Shown here: piece by piece, positions 8,755 through 19,120 of the stretch | Position numbering within the stretch: position 1 is the first letter of the stretch | Layout of the letters: each line of letters opens with the position of its first letter | Assembly (NCBI RefSeq): GCF_000302535.1 | Contig: NC_018708.1 | Span: 1,550,001-1,614,000 of the forward strand | Length of the DNA stretch: 64,000 bases | Origin: Acidovorax sp. KKS102 | Lineage (GTDB): Bacteria; Pseudomonadota; Gammaproteobacteria; Burkholderiales; Burkholderiaceae_C | Reading direction: 5' to 3' | Translations under genes and position numbers: made by a program | Notes under the pieces: generated by a model | The model's input: only the letters and a program-made list of their open reading frames with translations | Told to the model about the DNA's origin: nothing | The model's database searches: none

Positions 8755-8823
8755 GCGGTTACACGAACGTCTAACAAAACACCGCGCTGCCTGCCCCTGC
8801 CGCAGGCCTTCCAGGAGCCTCGA

Positions 8824-10383
8824 ATGCGCATCAACCTGCCAGTGACCCAGCAGAATTTTGACTACCCCGGTGATGAGCTGCTGGTGTCCAGCACCAACAC
8901 CAAGGGCGAGATCACGCACTGCAACCCGGCGTTTGTGCGCGTCAGTGGCTACAGCTACGACGAACTCATCGGTCAGCCGCACAACATCATTCGCCACCCG
9001 GACATGCCGCCCGAGGCCTACAAGGACATGTGGCGCACCATTGGCCGGGGCGAGCCCTGGACAGGTCTGGTGAAAAACCGGCGCAAGAACGGCGACCACT
9101 ACTGGGTGCGCGCCAACGTCACTCCCATCATGGAAGGCGGCAAGCCACGCGCCTACATGTCGGTGCGCACCAAGCCCAGCGCGGCAGAAATTTCTGCCGC
9201 CGAAGCCCTGTATGCGCAGATGCGCAATGAGGCGGCATCGGGCGCGAGCAGCTTTTACCTGGACTCGGGCAACGTGCGCTATCCCGGGGTTCGCGGCTGG
9301 CAGCAGCGCCTGGCGCAGATGGCGTTGCTGCCCCGCATGGCGCTGTTGCTGGCGGTGATGGTGCTGCTGGCCTTGTTGCCCGATGTGATGGGGCTGCAGG
9401 GCACTACCGCCTGGGTGGCCCGCCTGGCGCTGCTGGTGCTGGGGGCGGGGTGGACGCTGTGGCGCTTTCAGGCCACCGTGCTGCAAGGGGTGCACGACGC
9501 CACCCGCTTCGCATCCGACATCTCGGCCTGCAACCTTGCCACGTCGGTGGGCACCGACTACCCCCAACCCCTGGGTGCGCTGATGCAGCGCTTGCAACAG
9601 ACCCAGGTCAACCTGCGCGCCGTGGTGGGCGACGTGCGCACCGAGGTGCGCAACTTCATCGAATCGGCCGACGAAATCGCGCGCGGCGGCATGGACCTGT
9701 CGGCCCGTACCGAGTCGCAGGCCAGCAGCCTGGAAGAAACCGCCGCGGCCATGGAGCAACTGGCCAGCACGGTGCTGCAGACGTCGGAGACAGCCGCCAA
9801 GGTGTCGCACGAGAGCGCACAGAGCAGCGACATCGCCACGCGCGGTGGCCAGGCGGTGCAGGAGGTGGGGGCGGCCATGCAGCAGATGAAGCTTTCGTCC
9901 ACCAAGATCAGCGAGATCGTGGGCGTGATCGAGGGCATTGCCTTCCAGACCAACCTGCTGGCGCTCAACGCCGCTGTGGAAGCCGCGCGGGCTGGCGAGC
10001 AGGGCAGGGGCTTTGCGGTGGTGGCGGGCGAGGTGCGGGCACTGGCGCAGCGCAGTGCCAGCTCGGCCAAGGAGATCAGCGGCCTGATTGGCGTCACGGT
10101 GAACCAGATCGCCAGCGGCGCGCAGCAGATGGACCATGCCGGCACCACCATCGAAGGCGTGGTCCATGCGGTGGAACGCGTGAGCACGCTGGTCCAGCAG
10201 ATCAGCAGCGCCACCAAGGAGCAGTCGCAGGGCATTGCCCAGGTCAACGAGGCCGTGACCCAGCTTGACACCGTGACGCAGCAGAACGCCGCGCTGGTGG
10301 AGGAGTCGGCCGCCGCCGCCCAGGGCCTCAAGGAGAGTGCGGTGTCGCTGGGCCGCTCGGTGGACGTGTTCCGGCTGGGGTGA
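8824..10383 (+). CDS. aer: PAS-domain methyl-accepting chemotaxis protein, Aer-like
   Basis: 519 aa. An N-terminal PAS domain (about residues 20-110) contains the Aer-type stretch '[21 protein letters not shown]' region and '[15 protein letters not shown]'. Two hydrophobic segments follow at about residues 165-215, then a HAMP-like linker and the long coiled-coil signalling domain with the conserved hairpin tip '[23 protein letters not shown]'. No periplasmic ligand domain is present, so sensing should be cytoplasmic. In Aer this is redox sensing through PAS-bound FAD. The perfect FNR box upstream supports a role in aerotaxis or energy taxis. Expected to act at the inner membrane with CheA/CheW. 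Confidence 0.88.
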   Translation: MRINLPVTQQNFDYPGDELLVSSTNTKGEITHCNPAFVRVSGYSYDELIGQPHNIIRHPDMPPEAYKDMWRTIGRGEPWTGLVKNRRKNGDHYWVRANVTPIMEGGKPRAYMSVRTKPSAAEISAAEALYAQMRNEAASGASSFYLDSGNVRYPGVRGWQQRLAQMALLPRMALLLAVMVLLALLPDVMGLQGTTAWVARLALLVLGAGWTLWRFQATVLQGVHDATRFASDISACNLATSVGTDYPQPLGALMQRLQQTQVNLRAVVGDVRTEVRNFIESADEIARGGMDLSARTESQASSLEETAAAMEQLASTVLQTSETAAKVSHESAQSSDIATRGGQAVQEVGAAMQQMKLSSTKISEIVGVIEGIAFQTNLLALNAAVEAARAGEQGRGFAVVAGEVRALAQRSASSAKEISGLIGVTVNQIASGAQQMDHAGTTIEGVVHAVERVSTLVQQISSATKEQSQGIAQVNEAVTQLDTVTQQNAALVEESAAAAQGLKESAVSLGRSVDVFRLG

Positions 10384-10420
10384 GCGGCGCCGCAACGAGC
10401 CGCCCGCAGCCATTCGTACC

Positions 10421-10449
10421 TTGACGAATTCTTACTCGTAACTTACAGT
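10421..10449 (+). promoter_or_regulatory. Sigma-70 type promoter for the 88-aa membrane protein gene
   Basis: TTGACG (10421-10426) and TACAGT (10444-10449) are separated by exactly 17 bp, and a GGGAG ribosome site stands 7 nt before the ATG at 10477. A good -35/-10 pair by eye. Confidence 0.5.
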
Positions 10450-10476
10450 GATTTTCCCGTTTTCCGGGAGATCACC

Positions 10477-10743
10477 ATGACCCTCGACGAGCTGCAGCGC
10501 ATCAAGCAGTGGCATGTGGCACACAAGGCCGACCACCCGCTCGAATACCACCTGTGGGACCTGGTGCTGACGGTCTGGATGCTGGGCTGGGTGGGCTGGT
10601 TTCCCATCTGCGCTTTTGGCGAGCCCTGCGCCGCGCCGGTCTGCCTGATCGGCATTTTTGTCCCCAGCCAGTACGTTGCCTGGCGCACCCGCGCGCACCT
10701 GCGCCATACCCTGCGGTGCGACTGGATTGACGCGCGCAACTGA
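10477..10743 (+). CDS. Small membrane protein of unknown function
   Basis: 88 aa. It starts with a charged stretch (MTLDELQRIKQWHVAHKADHP), then has one or two hydrophobic segments ('LWDLVLTVWMLGWVGWF' and 'AAPVCLIGIFVPSQYVAW') and ends in a basic tail. I do not recognise a family. It has its own promoter-like sequence and a good ribosome binding site, so it is likely a real gene. Two cysteines lie between the hydrophobic segments (FPICAFGEPCAAPVC). It is convergent with queF. No function is proposed. Confidence 0.7.
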   Translation: MTLDELQRIKQWHVAHKADHPLEYHLWDLVLTVWMLGWVGWFPICAFGEPCAAPVCLIGIFVPSQYVAWRTRAHLRHTLRCDWIDARN

Positions 10744-10775
10744 CGGACGCGGTCGGTTGACGAGGTCGGTCAGGC

Positions 10776-11621
10776 CTACTGCCGCGCCGTGCGCACGTTG
10801 CGCGGCAGAGCTTGCGGGTGGCTGGTGCGCAGGGGGTTGATGTCCAGCCCGCCCCGGCGCGTGTAGCGCGCATACACCGTGAGCTTGATGGGTTTGCAGC
10901 GCGTCCACACGTCCATGAAGATGCGCTCCACGCACTGCTCGTGGAATTCGTTGTGGTTGCGAAAGCTCACCAGGTACTGCAGCAGGCCTTCCTGGTTGAT
11001 CTGCGGGCCGCTGTAGCTGATCTGCACGCTGCCCCAGTCGGGCTGGCCGGTCACCAGGCAGTTGCTCTTGAGCAGGTTGCTGGTCAGGGTCTCGGTCACG
11101 GGCGCTTCGTTGAATGTGGCCGTCAGCAGGTCGGGCGCGGGCTGGTAGCGCGTGCATTCCACGTCCAGCCGGTCCAGGCTCAGGCCGTCCAGCTCGTGTA
11201 CGGGCTCCTGGTCGAACAGCTCCGGCGCGATGAGCTTCACCCCCACGGTGGCGGGGTGCTCGGCGCCGCGCCACACGGCCTCGCTGATGTCGGTGCGGAT
11301 GCGGGCCTGCACCTCGGCCGAATCGGCAAAACGCGTGTTGTTGAAGCTGTTGAGATACAGCTTGAAGGACTTGCTCTCGACGATGTTGGGCGTCTCGCAG
11401 GGCACCGTGATGTGCGCCAGCGCCACCTGCGGTTTGCCACGCTGGTTCAGCCACGACAGCTCGAACGCCGTCCAAAGGTCGGCCCCGAAGAAGGGCGCCG
11501 CGCCGGTGATGCCGATCTCGGCCCGCTTGCCCGCGCGCGGGATGGGGAACAGCAGCGACGCGTCGTACTGGTCGATATAGGCCGAAGCCTTGCCAAGCTG
11601 GGATTGTTCTGGCGTGTTCAT
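10776..11621 (-). CDS. queF: NADPH-dependent 7-cyano-7-deazaguanine reductase (preQ0 reductase)
   Basis: 281 aa from the ATG at 11621, the same length as the two-domain (type II) QueF of E. coli; an upstream in-frame ATG at 11651 would add ten atypical residues. It reduces the nitrile of preQ0 to preQ1 in queuosine biosynthesis. The catalytic cysteine is Cys188 in [16 protein letters not shown]. '[17 protein letters not shown]' is the QueF substrate-binding motif, and '[16 protein letters not shown]' lies in the second half. A dispersed repeat lies upstream of its start. The neighbours have no obvious link to queuosine. Confidence 0.95.
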   Translation of the reverse strand: MNTPEQSQLGKASAYIDQYDASLLFPIPRAGKRAEIGITGAAPFFGADLWTAFELSWLNQRGKPQVALAHITVPCETPNIVESKSFKLYLNSFNNTRFADSAEVQARIRTDISEAVWRGAEHPATVGVKLIAPELFDQEPVHELDGLSLDRLDVECTRYQPAPDLLTATFNEAPVTETLTSNLLKSNCLVTGQPDWGSVQISYSGPQINQEGLLQYLVSFRNHNEFHEQCVERIFMDVWTRCKPIKLTVYARYTRRGGLDINPLRTSHPQALPRNVRTARQ

Positions 11622-11671
11622 GGCCTGGTCTTTCGGGTGTATGGGTTCCAAGGGGGACGTGTTTTGCTACT

Positions 11672-11730
11672 GTTTTTGTAGCTGCTGGCGCATATTCGAC
11701 TAGCGCATACCGGCGTTTTTACTGAAATTC
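11672..11730. repeat. Dispersed intergenic repeat, copy 1
   Basis: The stretch starts with TTTTTGTAGCTGCTGGCGCA, continues with ACTAGCGCATACCGGC, and ends in TTTTTACTGAAATTC. It shares the same block order with copies at 25276 and 40357. It lies between queF and the hydroxylase gene and covers the latter's stop codon. Confidence 0.65.
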
Positions 11731-12630
11731 CCGCTCGCGCAGCCATTTGGTGGCGATCCATTTGTCCCCGGCGATCACCGGGGCGCCGCCATGCAGGGTG
11801 CGGGTGGACGGGTGCGGGCGCTCGTAGCTGAAGAACACCGCGTTGCCACGCTGCGGCGCGACCTCCAGGTGCACATCGGGGAAGGTGGTGCCGCCGCCTT
11901 TGTCGGGCGTGTTCAGGTACATCACCAGCGTGCCCACACGCTGGCCGCCGCGTTTGATGATGCTGGGCGTGCCAGGCTCGGCGGGGTCAAAGTAGTCGTA
12001 GTGGGGCTTGTATTCGGCACCCGGGCGGTAATGCAGCACCTGCAGGCCTTCGCCGTTTTCGATGGGCCACTGGAGCAGGCGCGCAATACGCTCTTCAATG
12101 CGCTGGATCAACGGGCTTTGACCGCGCTGGAAGAACATGCCGTCGCTGGTGCGGTCGGCGTTGATCTCTTCGCCGCCGGTCTTGGTGGCCACGGTGAGCG
12201 AGCGCGCCATGCGGGGCTCTGCGGCGGCGATCAGGGCATCACACTCCTCCGGCGACAGCAGGTTGCCAAACACCACGATGCGCGGCTGCGCCATGGCCAG
12301 CAGCACATTCACGGTGCGGTCTCCGCAGTCCACCTGGGCGGGGGATCCATCCAGCCGGGGCTCGGGCACCGGCACGGCCGAGGGCAAGCCCTGCTGCACG
12401 GCCAGGTCGTTCAGGTGCTCCTGCAGCGTGATCTCCAGCGCGTCGGCGGCCACGTCCTCGTCCCACCCTGCGTCGCGCATGGATTGCAGCACCACAGGCG
12501 CGGCGTAGCCCGCCTGCGCCTGCTCAATGATCCAGCGGCGCAGCTCGGGCGTGATGGCCTGCCGCGCTGCGCTGGCGCGCTGGGTGCTGGTGGTCGTGCC
12601 GTCCGGGTGCTGGTCAGAACGCAATGTCAT
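11719..12630 (-). CDS. 2-oxoglutarate/Fe(II) dioxygenase, prolyl 4-hydroxylase alpha-like
   Basis: 303 aa. The C-terminal half (from about residue 110) is a 2OG-Fe(II) oxygenase domain. The metal ligands are His210 and Asp212 in PHYDYFD and a distal His in 'TRTLHGGAPV'; the following Lys in 'GDKWIATKW' would bind 2-oxoglutarate. The N-terminal 90 residues (RRWIIEQAQAGYAAPVVLQSMRDAGWDE) form a small helical domain of unknown role. The family hydroxylates protein prolines or related substrates; the bacterial target is not known. Minus-strand gene between yaaA and queF, not clearly co-transcribed with either. Confidence 0.88.
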   Translation of the reverse strand: MTLRSDQHPDGTTTSTQRASAARQAITPELRRWIIEQAQAGYAAPVVLQSMRDAGWDEDVAADALEITLQEHLNDLAVQQGLPSAVPVPEPRLDGSPAQVDCGDRTVNVLLAMAQPRIVVFGNLLSPEECDALIAAAEPRMARSLTVATKTGGEEINADRTSDGMFFQRGQSPLIQRIEERIARLLQWPIENGEGLQVLHYRPGAEYKPHYDYFDPAEPGTPSIIKRGGQRVGTLVMYLNTPDKGGGTTFPDVHLEVAPQRGNAVFFSYERPHPSTRTLHGGAPVIAGDKWIATKWLREREFQ

Positions 12631-12670
12631 GGCGGTCCTTCAACAAGAAAGAGCAGGGGGGAAGGGGTGT

Positions 12671-13456
12671 TTATAAGGCCGGAGGGGCCTTGCGCCGGAA
12701 GACCAGGCGCTCGGGCGTGGAGGAGGCCGGGGCAAAGGCATAGCCGTCCAGATCGAAGCCTTCGAGCTGGTGGGGTGTGGCAAGGCGGTGGGTGATGGCA
12801 TAGCGCGCCATCAGGCCGCGTGCGCGTTTGGCAAAGAAGCTGATGATCTTGTAGTTGCCGCCCTTCCAGTCCTCGAACACGCATTCGATCACGCGCGCCT
12901 TGAGCACCTTGCGGTCCACGGCCTTGAAGTATTCCTGCGAGGCGAGGTTGACCACCACCGGCGTGGTGTCCGCGCGCAGCCGGGTGTTGAGGTGCTCGGC
13001 AATCTGGCGGCCCCAGAACTGGTATAGGTTGCTGCCCACGTCGGTGGCCAGGCGCGTGCCCATCTCCAGGCGGTAGGGCTGCATGCGGTCCAACGGCCGC
13101 AGCACGCCGTACAGGCCGCTCAGGATGGCGACATGGCTCTGGGCCCAGTCCAGGTCGTCAGCGCTGAGGCTGCGGGCCTGCAGCCCATCGTACACGTCAC
13201 CATTGAAGGCCAGCACCGCCTGGCGCGAGTTGTGGGCGGTGAAGCGGGGGCGCCAGGCCTGGTAGCGCGCCACGTTCAGGGCCGCGAGCGCGTCGCTCAA
13301 CTCCATCAGCGACGCAATCTGCTGCGGCGACTGCTCGCGCAGCACCTCGATGAGGGCCGTGGACTGCGGCACAAACTGCGGCGTGGTGTGGGGCAGGCCT
13401 TCGGGAACGGGCGTCTCGTAGTCGAGCGATTTGGCGGGAGACAGCAGGAACAGCAT
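12671..13456 (-). CDS. yaaA: YaaA (DUF328/UPF0246) peroxide-stress protein
   Basis: 261 aa from the ATG at 13456, chosen because the family begins [12 protein letters not shown]; the open frame extends upstream but with low-complexity Pro/Arg residues. Recognised by '[11 protein letters not shown]', 'FNGDVYDGL', '[13 protein letters not shown]' and '[11 protein letters not shown]'. In E. coli YaaA reduces free intracellular iron and DNA damage during H2O2 stress and has a DNA-binding fold. Single gene on the minus strand, next to the rne terminator. Confidence 0.93.
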   Translation of the reverse strand: MLFLLSPAKSLDYETPVPEGLPHTTPQFVPQSTALIEVLREQSPQQIASLMELSDALAALNVARYQAWRPRFTAHNSRQAVLAFNGDVYDGLQARSLSADDLDWAQSHVAILSGLYGVLRPLDRMQPYRLEMGTRLATDVGSNLYQFWGRQIAEHLNTRLRADTTPVVVNLASQEYFKAVDRKVLKARVIECVFEDWKGGNYKIISFFAKRARGLMARYAITHRLATPHQLEGFDLDGYAFAPASSTPERLVFRRKAPPAL

Positions 13457-13623
13457 GGGGCGAAGGGTCCGTGGATCTCGGGTGTGCGGCTTGGGGCGGG
13501 GCCTGGACGGTGCGGGCAGCGGGCTGCGCTGCGGCACCAGCGACCCGAAATGGTACCTGCTGACAGGCTGCCTCCGGCCGCTTGCGGGTATTGGCGCCAA
13601 GGGCCGTGCACACTCGGCGGCCC

Positions 13624-13654
13624 CAAAAAAAGAAGGCGGCCTGAGCCGCCTTCT
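13624..13654 (-). terminator. Rho-independent terminator of rne
   Basis: A 10-bp perfect stem AGAAGGCGGC/GCCGCCTTCT with a 4-nt loop, followed on the minus strand by a run of seven T. It lies 42 bp after the rne stop codon. Confidence 0.9.
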
Positions 13655-13696
13655 GGGTGATGGCTACAGCCCTGGGGCGGCAGCTATTGCAGCGCC

Positions 13697-16600
13697 TCAG
13701 GCTGCGGGGGGCTGCTCAAACGGCAGCGCCATGGCCGACAGGTCGCGGCGGGTTTCCACCAGCACCAGCGGGCCTTCGTCCAGCACCACCGCTGGGGGGC
13801 GCTCGCGGGGCACGCGGATGGGCTTGGGCTCGGCAGCGATGGCGGCCTGCACCGCCGCAATCTTGTCCGCGTCAGAGTTCACCCACTGCAGGCCCGATGC
13901 AGCAGCGACTTGCTGCAGTTCATCGATGGGCAGCGTGAACGCTTGGACGCGGGGCAGGCCCTTGGCAGGCGCTGCAGGCGCTGGTGCTGCAGCTGCCGGA
14001 GCGGGTGCCGCTACCGGAGCCGTGGCGGCCACGGGGGCGGCAGGCGCTGGAACAGCTATAGGTTCAGTAGCCGCTGCGACTGGCGCTGCGGCCACCGGTG
14101 CCACAGGCTCTGCGGCGGGCGTGTTGTTGCTGAAGTAGCTGCGGCGTGGCGCTTCGTCCTGTGCCGGGGCAGGCTCTGCCTGGGTGGGGTCGAAGTCCAG
14201 CATGGCGGGTGCTGCGGCTTCAGCGTTGCCGTTGGCGTCGCGTGGGCCACGCTCGCCACGTTCGCGGCGGTCACGGCCGTAGCGGTCGCGGGAGCGGCGC
14301 TCGCGGCGTTGCTCTTCGCTGGCGCCATTGCCATTGCCATTGCCATTGCCATTGCCATTCGCGGGTGCGTCATTGCCACTCAGGTCCAGGTCTGGCAGCG
14401 AGGCCAGGGGCGCGGTATCGGCAAAGTCGCCAGCAGCGGCTGGGGCTGCTGCCTCCTGGGCCTCGACCGCACGGGGAGCGCGTTCACCACGCTCGCCACG
14501 GTTGCCACCGCGATCACCGCGTTCGCGGCGCGGGCCGCGTTCGCCACGGGGTTGCTGGGCGGGTTGGCCTTCTGCACCACCGGTGTTGCCAGCGTTGGGG
14601 CCTTCCACCTGAGCGGTTGCGGCGTTGGCGTTGTCACCGTTCGTGCCAGCGTTCAGGTTGCGTGGCTCGCTGTCGCGGCGGCCACGGCCCCCTTCACGGC
14701 CTTCGCCGCGTCCGTTGCGGCCACCGTCACGGCCTTCGCCCTCGGGGCGGCGCTCTGCGTCGCGGGGTGCGCGGCCTTCGGCCGGGCGTTCACCACGGCG
14801 GCCACGGCTTTCGCCGTTGCTGCCTTCGCGATTGCCGTCACGCGGTGCGCCTTCGCGCTGACCGTCGCGGTTGCCATCACGACCTCCACGGCGGCCACGG
14901 CTTTCGCCATTGCGGCCTTCGCGGCGGGGTTCGCCACGGCCGGTGGTTTCAGCCGCGGCCGGTGTGGCGGCTGGCGCAGCCGTTGCCACCGGGGCGGGGG
15001 CTGCGGGGGCGCTGCCAAAGCCGAACAGGCTCTTGAGCCAGGCGAAGAAGCCTTGTTCCTGCGGCGCGGGGGCGACTGGCGCCGGAGCGGCCACGGGGGC
15101 AGGTGCAGGGGCTGCATGGGCTGCGGGGCGCTGGCCGCCACGGGGTGGGCGCGCCGCGCCTTCGGGGCGGGGTTCGGCCACGGGGGCGGGTGCGTCAGGC
15201 AGCACGCCCTTGATCACCGGGGTCTGCTTGTTGGTGGGCTCCTGCGAGCGGCGTGTGACAGACGTCGGATCTTCCACTTCTTCGGCGAGTTTGTAGCTGG
15301 CTTCGATGTGGTCCAGGCGCGGGTCATCGTGCTTGAGGCGTTCCAGGCGGTAGTTGGGGGTTTCCAGCGTCTTGTTGGGCACCATCAGCACGGCCACGCG
15401 CTGCTTGAGTTCGATCTTGGCGATCTCGGTGCGCTTTTCGTTCAGCAGGAACGAGGCCACTTCCACCGGCACCTGGCAGTGCACGGCGGCGGTGTTGTCC
15501 TTCATCGATTCTTCTTGAATGATGCGCAGGATCTGCAGCGCCGACGATTCGGTGTCGCGGATATGGCCCGAGCCGCCGCAGCGGGGGCAGGGGATGGACG
15601 AGCCTTCGGACAGCGCGGGCTTCAGGCGCTGGCGGCTCATTTCCATGAGGCCGAACTTGCTGATGGTGCCGAACTGCACGCGGGCGCGGTCCTGGCGCAG
15701 CGCATCGCGCAGGCGGTTTTCCACTTCGCGGCGGTTCTTCGACTCCTCCATGTCGATGAAGTCGATCACGATAAGGCCGCCCAGGTCGCGCAGGCGCATC
15801 TGGCGGGCCACTTCGTCGGCGGCTTCCAGATTGGTGCGGGTGGCAGTTTCCTCGATGTCGCCGCCCTTGATGGCGCGGGCCGAGTTCACGTCCACGGACA
15901 CCAGCGCTTCCGTGTGGTCGATCACGATGGCGCCGCCCGAGGGCAGGCTCACGGTGCGGGCGTAGGCCGACTCGATCTGGTGCTCGATCTGGAAGCGGCT
16001 GAACAGGGCGGCGTCGTCGCGGTAGCGCTTCACGCGGGCGGCATGCTCGGGCATGACGTGCGCCATGAACTGCTGCGCCTGTTCGTAGATGTCGTCGGTA
16101 TCGATGAGGATGTCACCGATGTCGTTGTTGAAGTAGTCGCGGATGGCGCGGATCACCAGGCTCGATTCCTGGTAGATCAGGAAGGCGCCCTTGCCGCCCT
16201 TGGCAGCGCCGTCGATGGCGTTCCACAATTTCAGCAGGTAGTTCAGGTCCCACTGCAGTTCGGGCGCGGTGCGGCCGATGCCAGCGGTGCGCGCAATGAT
16301 GGACATGCCGTTGGGGTACTCCAGTTGGTCCATCGCCTCCTTGAGTTCGGCGCGGTCCTCGCCCTCGATGCGGCGCGACACGCCACCGCCACGGGGGTTG
16401 TTGGGCATCAGCACCACGTAGCGGCCTGCCAGCGAGATGAAGGTGGTCAGGGCTGCACCCTTGTTGCCGCGCTCTTCCTTTTCTACCTGGACCAGCAGTT
16501 CCTGGCCTTCCTTGATGACTTCGTTGATGCGCGCTTGGCTGGGCGACACGCCGGGGGCGAAGTACTGGCGCGAGATTTCCTTGAACGGCAGGAAGCCGTG

Positions 16601-16792
16601 GCGGTCTTCGCCGTAATCGACAAAGCAGGCTTCCAGCGAGGGCTCGACGCGCGTGACGACGGCCTTGTAGATGTTGCCCTTGCGCTGCTCGCGCCCTTCA
16701 ATTTCGATTTCGTAGTCGAGGAGCTTTTGTCCGTCGACGATGGCCAGGCGCCGTTCTTCGGGCTGCGTGGCGTTGATGAGCATCCGCTTCAT
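13697..16792 (-). CDS. rne: Ribonuclease E
   Basis: 1031 aa. The N-terminal catalytic half has the S1 RNA-binding domain (about residues 37-120), the DNase-I-like catalytic site ('[28 protein letters not shown]' and '[12 protein letters not shown]') and the zinc link Cys402-Pro-Arg-Cys405. Near residues 577-590, '[13 protein letters not shown]' looks like the amphipathic membrane-targeting helix. The C-terminal half is a disordered scaffold rich in Arg/Gly/Asn/Glu and then Ala/Pro/Val, and would carry the degradosome and RNA-binding sites. It includes a run of Asn-Gly pairs encoded by a perfect hexanucleotide repeat. It initiates mRNA decay and processes rRNA/tRNA. Divergent from rluC as in E. 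coli. Confidence 0.96.
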   Translation of the reverse strand: MKRMLINATQPEERRLAIVDGQKLLDYEIEIEGREQRKGNIYKAVVTRVEPSLEACFVDYGEDRHGFLPFKEISRQYFAPGVSPSQARINEVIKEGQELLVQVEKEERGNKGAALTTFISLAGRYVVLMPNNPRGGGVSRRIEGEDRAELKEAMDQLEYPNGMSIIARTAGIGRTAPELQWDLNYLLKLWNAIDGAAKGGKGAFLIYQESSLVIRAIRDYFNNDIGDILIDTDDIYEQAQQFMAHVMPEHAARVKRYRDDAALFSRFQIEHQIESAYARTVSLPSGGAIVIDHTEALVSVDVNSARAIKGGDIEETATRTNLEAADEVARQMRLRDLGGLIVIDFIDMEESKNRREVENRLRDALRQDRARVQFGTISKFGLMEMSRQRLKPALSEGSSIPCPRCGGSGHIRDTESSALQILRIIQEESMKDNTAAVHCQVPVEVASFLLNEKRTEIAKIELKQRVAVLMVPNKTLETPNYRLERLKHDDPRLDHIEASYKLAEEVEDPTSVTRRSQEPTNKQTPVIKGVLPDAPAPVAEPRPEGAARPPRGGQRPAAHAAPAPAPVAAPAPVAPAPQEQGFFAWLKSLFGFGSAPAAPAPVATAAPAATPAAAETTGRGEPRREGRNGESRGRRGGRDGNRDGQREGAPRDGNREGSNGESRGRRGERPAEGRAPRDAERRPEGEGRDGGRNGRGEGREGGRGRRDSEPRNLNAGTNGDNANAATAQVEGPNAGNTGGAEGQPAQQPRGERGPRRERGDRGGNRGERGERAPRAVEAQEAAAPAAAGDFADTAPLASLPDLDLSGNDAPANGNGNGNGNGNGASEEQRRERRSRDRYGRDRRERGERGPRDANGNAEAAAPAMLDFDPTQAEPAPAQDEAPRRSYFSNNTPAAEPVAPVAAAPVAAATEPIAVPAPAAPVAATAPVAAPAPAAAAPAPAAPAKGLPRVQAFTLPIDELQQVAAASGLQWVNSDADKIAAVQAAIAAEPKPIRVPRERPPAVVLDEGPLVLVETRRDLSAMALPFEQPPAA
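14324..14359. repeat. Six perfect copies of GCCATT inside rne
   Basis: Six exact tandem copies of the hexamer GCCATT encode an (Asn-Gly)n tract in the disordered scaffold half of RNase E. Gain or loss of a unit would keep the frame. Confidence 0.9.
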
Positions 16793-17390
16793 GATGCGAT
16801 TCCTTCAGTGTGTTGCGGACAGCAGCGGTGCAGACATCCCTCTCAGCGGGGAAAGCTGCGCGGGCTGCCGCCCACAGTTCCAAACCATTAACAACAAGCT
16901 CTACAGGAGCTGTGAATGCCTGGACTGACGCATCGAAACGAAGGGAATTGCCGGGAATGCCAATGATCTGCCGCGCTCTAGCGCAGCATCGTGAGGCAGG
17001 GGCGCGTGGATGGGGGCGAGTGGTAGGAGCGCAGTTTTGCTAGCAAAAAAGTAGCTGATTGCGCTTGCTGGCTGGGCGCTAGAGCTGAATAGGAGCGTGC
17101 AGCCGGGGGCATCAGCCACCGCCACAAGGTCACCATCCAGCTCATCAACAACCACATGCTCGCTTTGATCCGCTGGCAGGCTGCGCCCGGGTAGGGAACA
17201 TCTGCCAACTGGGGGATTCCGTATCAGTGTTTCAATCTGTCAGCCCGCCGCACGGCATGCGGGCCACCACAGGCATCTGGCCTGCAATCTGCGCGCACGA
17301 CGCCCGCTGGCATCGACCTGCCTGCGTGAGGGGCAAGGGCTGTGTGGACTAAACTCCAGACAAATCAACCACTTACATAACAACGCGCAG
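16793..17390. other. 598-bp divergent rne/rluC intergenic region
   Basis: No credible gene is visible. The region should hold the long 5' leader of rne (in E. coli RNase E controls its own mRNA through this leader) and the rluC promoter. It contains one copy of the dispersed GTAGCTG repeat near 17036-17090. No clear conserved hairpin could be assigned by eye. Confidence 0.6.
17036..17090. repeat. Dispersed intergenic repeat, copy 2
   Basis: Contains AAGTAGCTGATTGCGCTTG and then GGGCGCTAGAGCTGAAT, a diverged version of the family core, in the rne/rluC intergenic region. Confidence 0.5.
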
Positions 17391-18392
17391 GTGAAACACA
17401 TTATAGGGGCCAAACCGCCCGCAGCTTCTGCGGGGCTTCCCGCAGCCCGCCTGGTGGAAGTGGATGCTGACTCCGCCGGCCAGCGGCTCGATAACTTTTT
17501 GATACGCCACCTGAAAGGTGTGCCAAAAACGCACGTCTACCGCATCATCCGCAGCGGCGAGGTGCGCATCAACAAAGGCCGCGTGAGCGCCGACACCCGC
17601 GTCGAGGCGGGTGACATCGTGCGCCTGCCACCTGTCCGGATTTCAGACAAGGTCGCCGAAAAGGCCGAGCGCCCGGCGCCCGCACGCGAATTTCCCATCC
17701 TGCTCGAAGACGAGCACCTGATCGCCATTGACAAACCGGCCGGCGTGGCGGTGCACGGCGGCAGCGGTGTGAGCTTCGGAGTGATCGAGCAGCTGCGCCA
17801 GGCGCGCCCTGCCTCCAAATTCCTGGAGCTGGTGCACCGGCTGGACCGCGAGACCTCCGGCATCCTGCTCGTGGCCAAGAAGCGGTCAGCGCTCACTCAC
17901 CTGCAGGACCAGTTCCGCGAGCGCGAGACGGGCAAAACCTATCTGGCGCTGGTCACGGGCACCTGGCCGGCCAATAAGAAGGTCATCGACCTGCCGCTGC
18001 ACAAATACCTGCAAGCCGACGGCGAACGCCGCGTGCGCGTGACCACCGCAGACGACCCGGATGGCATGCGCTCCATCACCCTGGTCAAGGTGCGCAGCAC
18101 AGCAGCGGCCCGGCCGGAGCAGGGCCTGCCCGCGATGTCGCTGCTGGAGGTGACCATCAAGACCGGCCGCACCCACCAGATCCGCGTGCACCTGGCCAGT
18201 CAGGGACACGCCATCGTAGGCGACGACAAATACGGCGATTTCGACCTCAACAAACGCCTGCAGAAGCAGGGGATGAAGCGCATGTTTCTGCATGCGTGGC
18301 GGTTACAGTTCAACCACCCCGCCTCGGGTGAGCGCGTGCAGCTGATCGCCGAGCTGCCCCCCGAGCTGGCCGATTTTGTGCCCACCGCCTGA
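17391..18392 (+). CDS. rluC: 23S rRNA pseudouridine synthase RluC
   Basis: 333 aa with a GTG start. An S4 RNA-binding domain (about residues 27-90, 'QRLDNFLIRHLKGVPKTHVYRIIRSGEVRINKGR') is followed by the RluA-family catalytic domain with the nucleophile Asp152 in LVHRLDRETSGILLVAKK. The family modifies uridines in 23S rRNA; RluC targets 955, 2504 and 2580 in E. coli numbering. The name RluC rather than RluD is chosen because of the S4 sequence and the divergent pairing with rne, as in enterobacteria. HAD phosphatase gene follows 27 bp downstream. Confidence 0.92.
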   Translation: MKHIIGAKPPAASAGLPAARLVEVDADSAGQRLDNFLIRHLKGVPKTHVYRIIRSGEVRINKGRVSADTRVEAGDIVRLPPVRISDKVAEKAERPAPAREFPILLEDEHLIAIDKPAGVAVHGGSGVSFGVIEQLRQARPASKFLELVHRLDRETSGILLVAKKRSALTHLQDQFRERETGKTYLALVTGTWPANKKVIDLPLHKYLQADGERRVRVTTADDPDGMRSITLVKVRSTAAARPEQGLPAMSLLEVTIKTGRTHQIRVHLASQGHAIVGDDKYGDFDLNKRLQKQGMKRMFLHAWRLQFNHPASGERVQLIAELPPELADFVPTA

Positions 18393-18419
18393 CGATCCTG
18401 CGCGAGAAAACCTGCTCTC

Positions 18420-19094
18420 ATGTCTGCCAAAAACTTCCGTCCGCGCCGTTTCGATCTCATCGCCTTTGACTGGGACGGCACGCTGTTCGATTCCACCGCC
18501 ATCATCGTGCGCTGCATCCAGGCGGCGGTGCGCGACGTGGGCGGCACCGTGCCCACCGACAAGGAGGCTGCCTACGTGATCGGCATGGGCCTGATGCAGG
18601 CGCTGGCCCATGCGGCGCCCGATGTGCCGCCCGAGAAGTACACCGAACTGGGCAACCGCTACCGCTTTCACTACATCCAGCACCAGGACGACCTGAGCCT
18701 GTTTGAAGGCGTGCTGCCTCTGCTGAACGATCTGCGCGAGCGCGGCCACCTGCTGGCCGTCGCCACCGGCAAAAGCCGGCGCGGGCTGGACGAGGCGCTG
18801 CACACGGTTCAACTCAAAGGCGTGTTCGACGGCTCCCGCACCGCCGACCAGACCGCTGGCAAGCCCCACCCGCTGATGCTGCAGGAGCTGATGGCCGAAT
18901 TTGACGTGGCGCCCGAGCGCCTTTTGATGATTGGCGACACCACGCACGATCTGCAGATGGCCGTCAACGCGGGCTGCGCGAGTGTGGGGGTGAGCTATGG
19001 TGCCCATGAACCCGACGCCTTCCATGCGCTCCAGCCGCTGGCGGTGGTCCATTCGGTGCGCGAGCTGCACGACTGGCTGCTGAACAACGCCTGA
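18420..19094 (+). CDS. HAD-IA hydrolase, phosphoglycolate-phosphatase-like
   Basis: 224 aa. HAD motif I is AFDWDGTLFDS with nucleophile Asp17 and acid/base Asp19; motif II is the 'VATGKSRRG' threonine; motif III/IV is 'KPHPLMLQELM...MIGDTTHDLQMA'. An alpha-helical cap lies between motifs I and II. The family dephosphorylates small phospho-metabolites (Gph/PpaX-like); the substrate is unknown. It follows rluC directly and precedes the Rieske and SppA genes, probably in one operon. Confidence 0.88.
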   Translation: MSAKNFRPRRFDLIAFDWDGTLFDSTAIIVRCIQAAVRDVGGTVPTDKEAAYVIGMGLMQALAHAAPDVPPEKYTELGNRYRFHYIQHQDDLSLFEGVLPLLNDLRERGHLLAVATGKSRRGLDEALHTVQLKGVFDGSRTADQTAGKPHPLMLQELMAEFDVAPERLLMIGDTTHDLQMAVNAGCASVGVSYGAHEPDAFHALQPLAVVHSVRELHDWLLNNA

Positions 19095-19120
19095 CGCTGG
19101 GCCGTGAAGCGGAGCAAGCC

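Noticed and set aside
8467..10413. 648-codon minus-strand open frame opposite the chemoreceptor
   Set aside because: Shadow of the MCP gene; no domain match and wrong codon pattern.
13910..16891. 993-codon plus-strand open frame opposite rne
   Set aside because: It is the antisense shadow of a long GC-rich gene; the protein is low-complexity with no recognisable domain, while the minus strand gives perfect RNase E.
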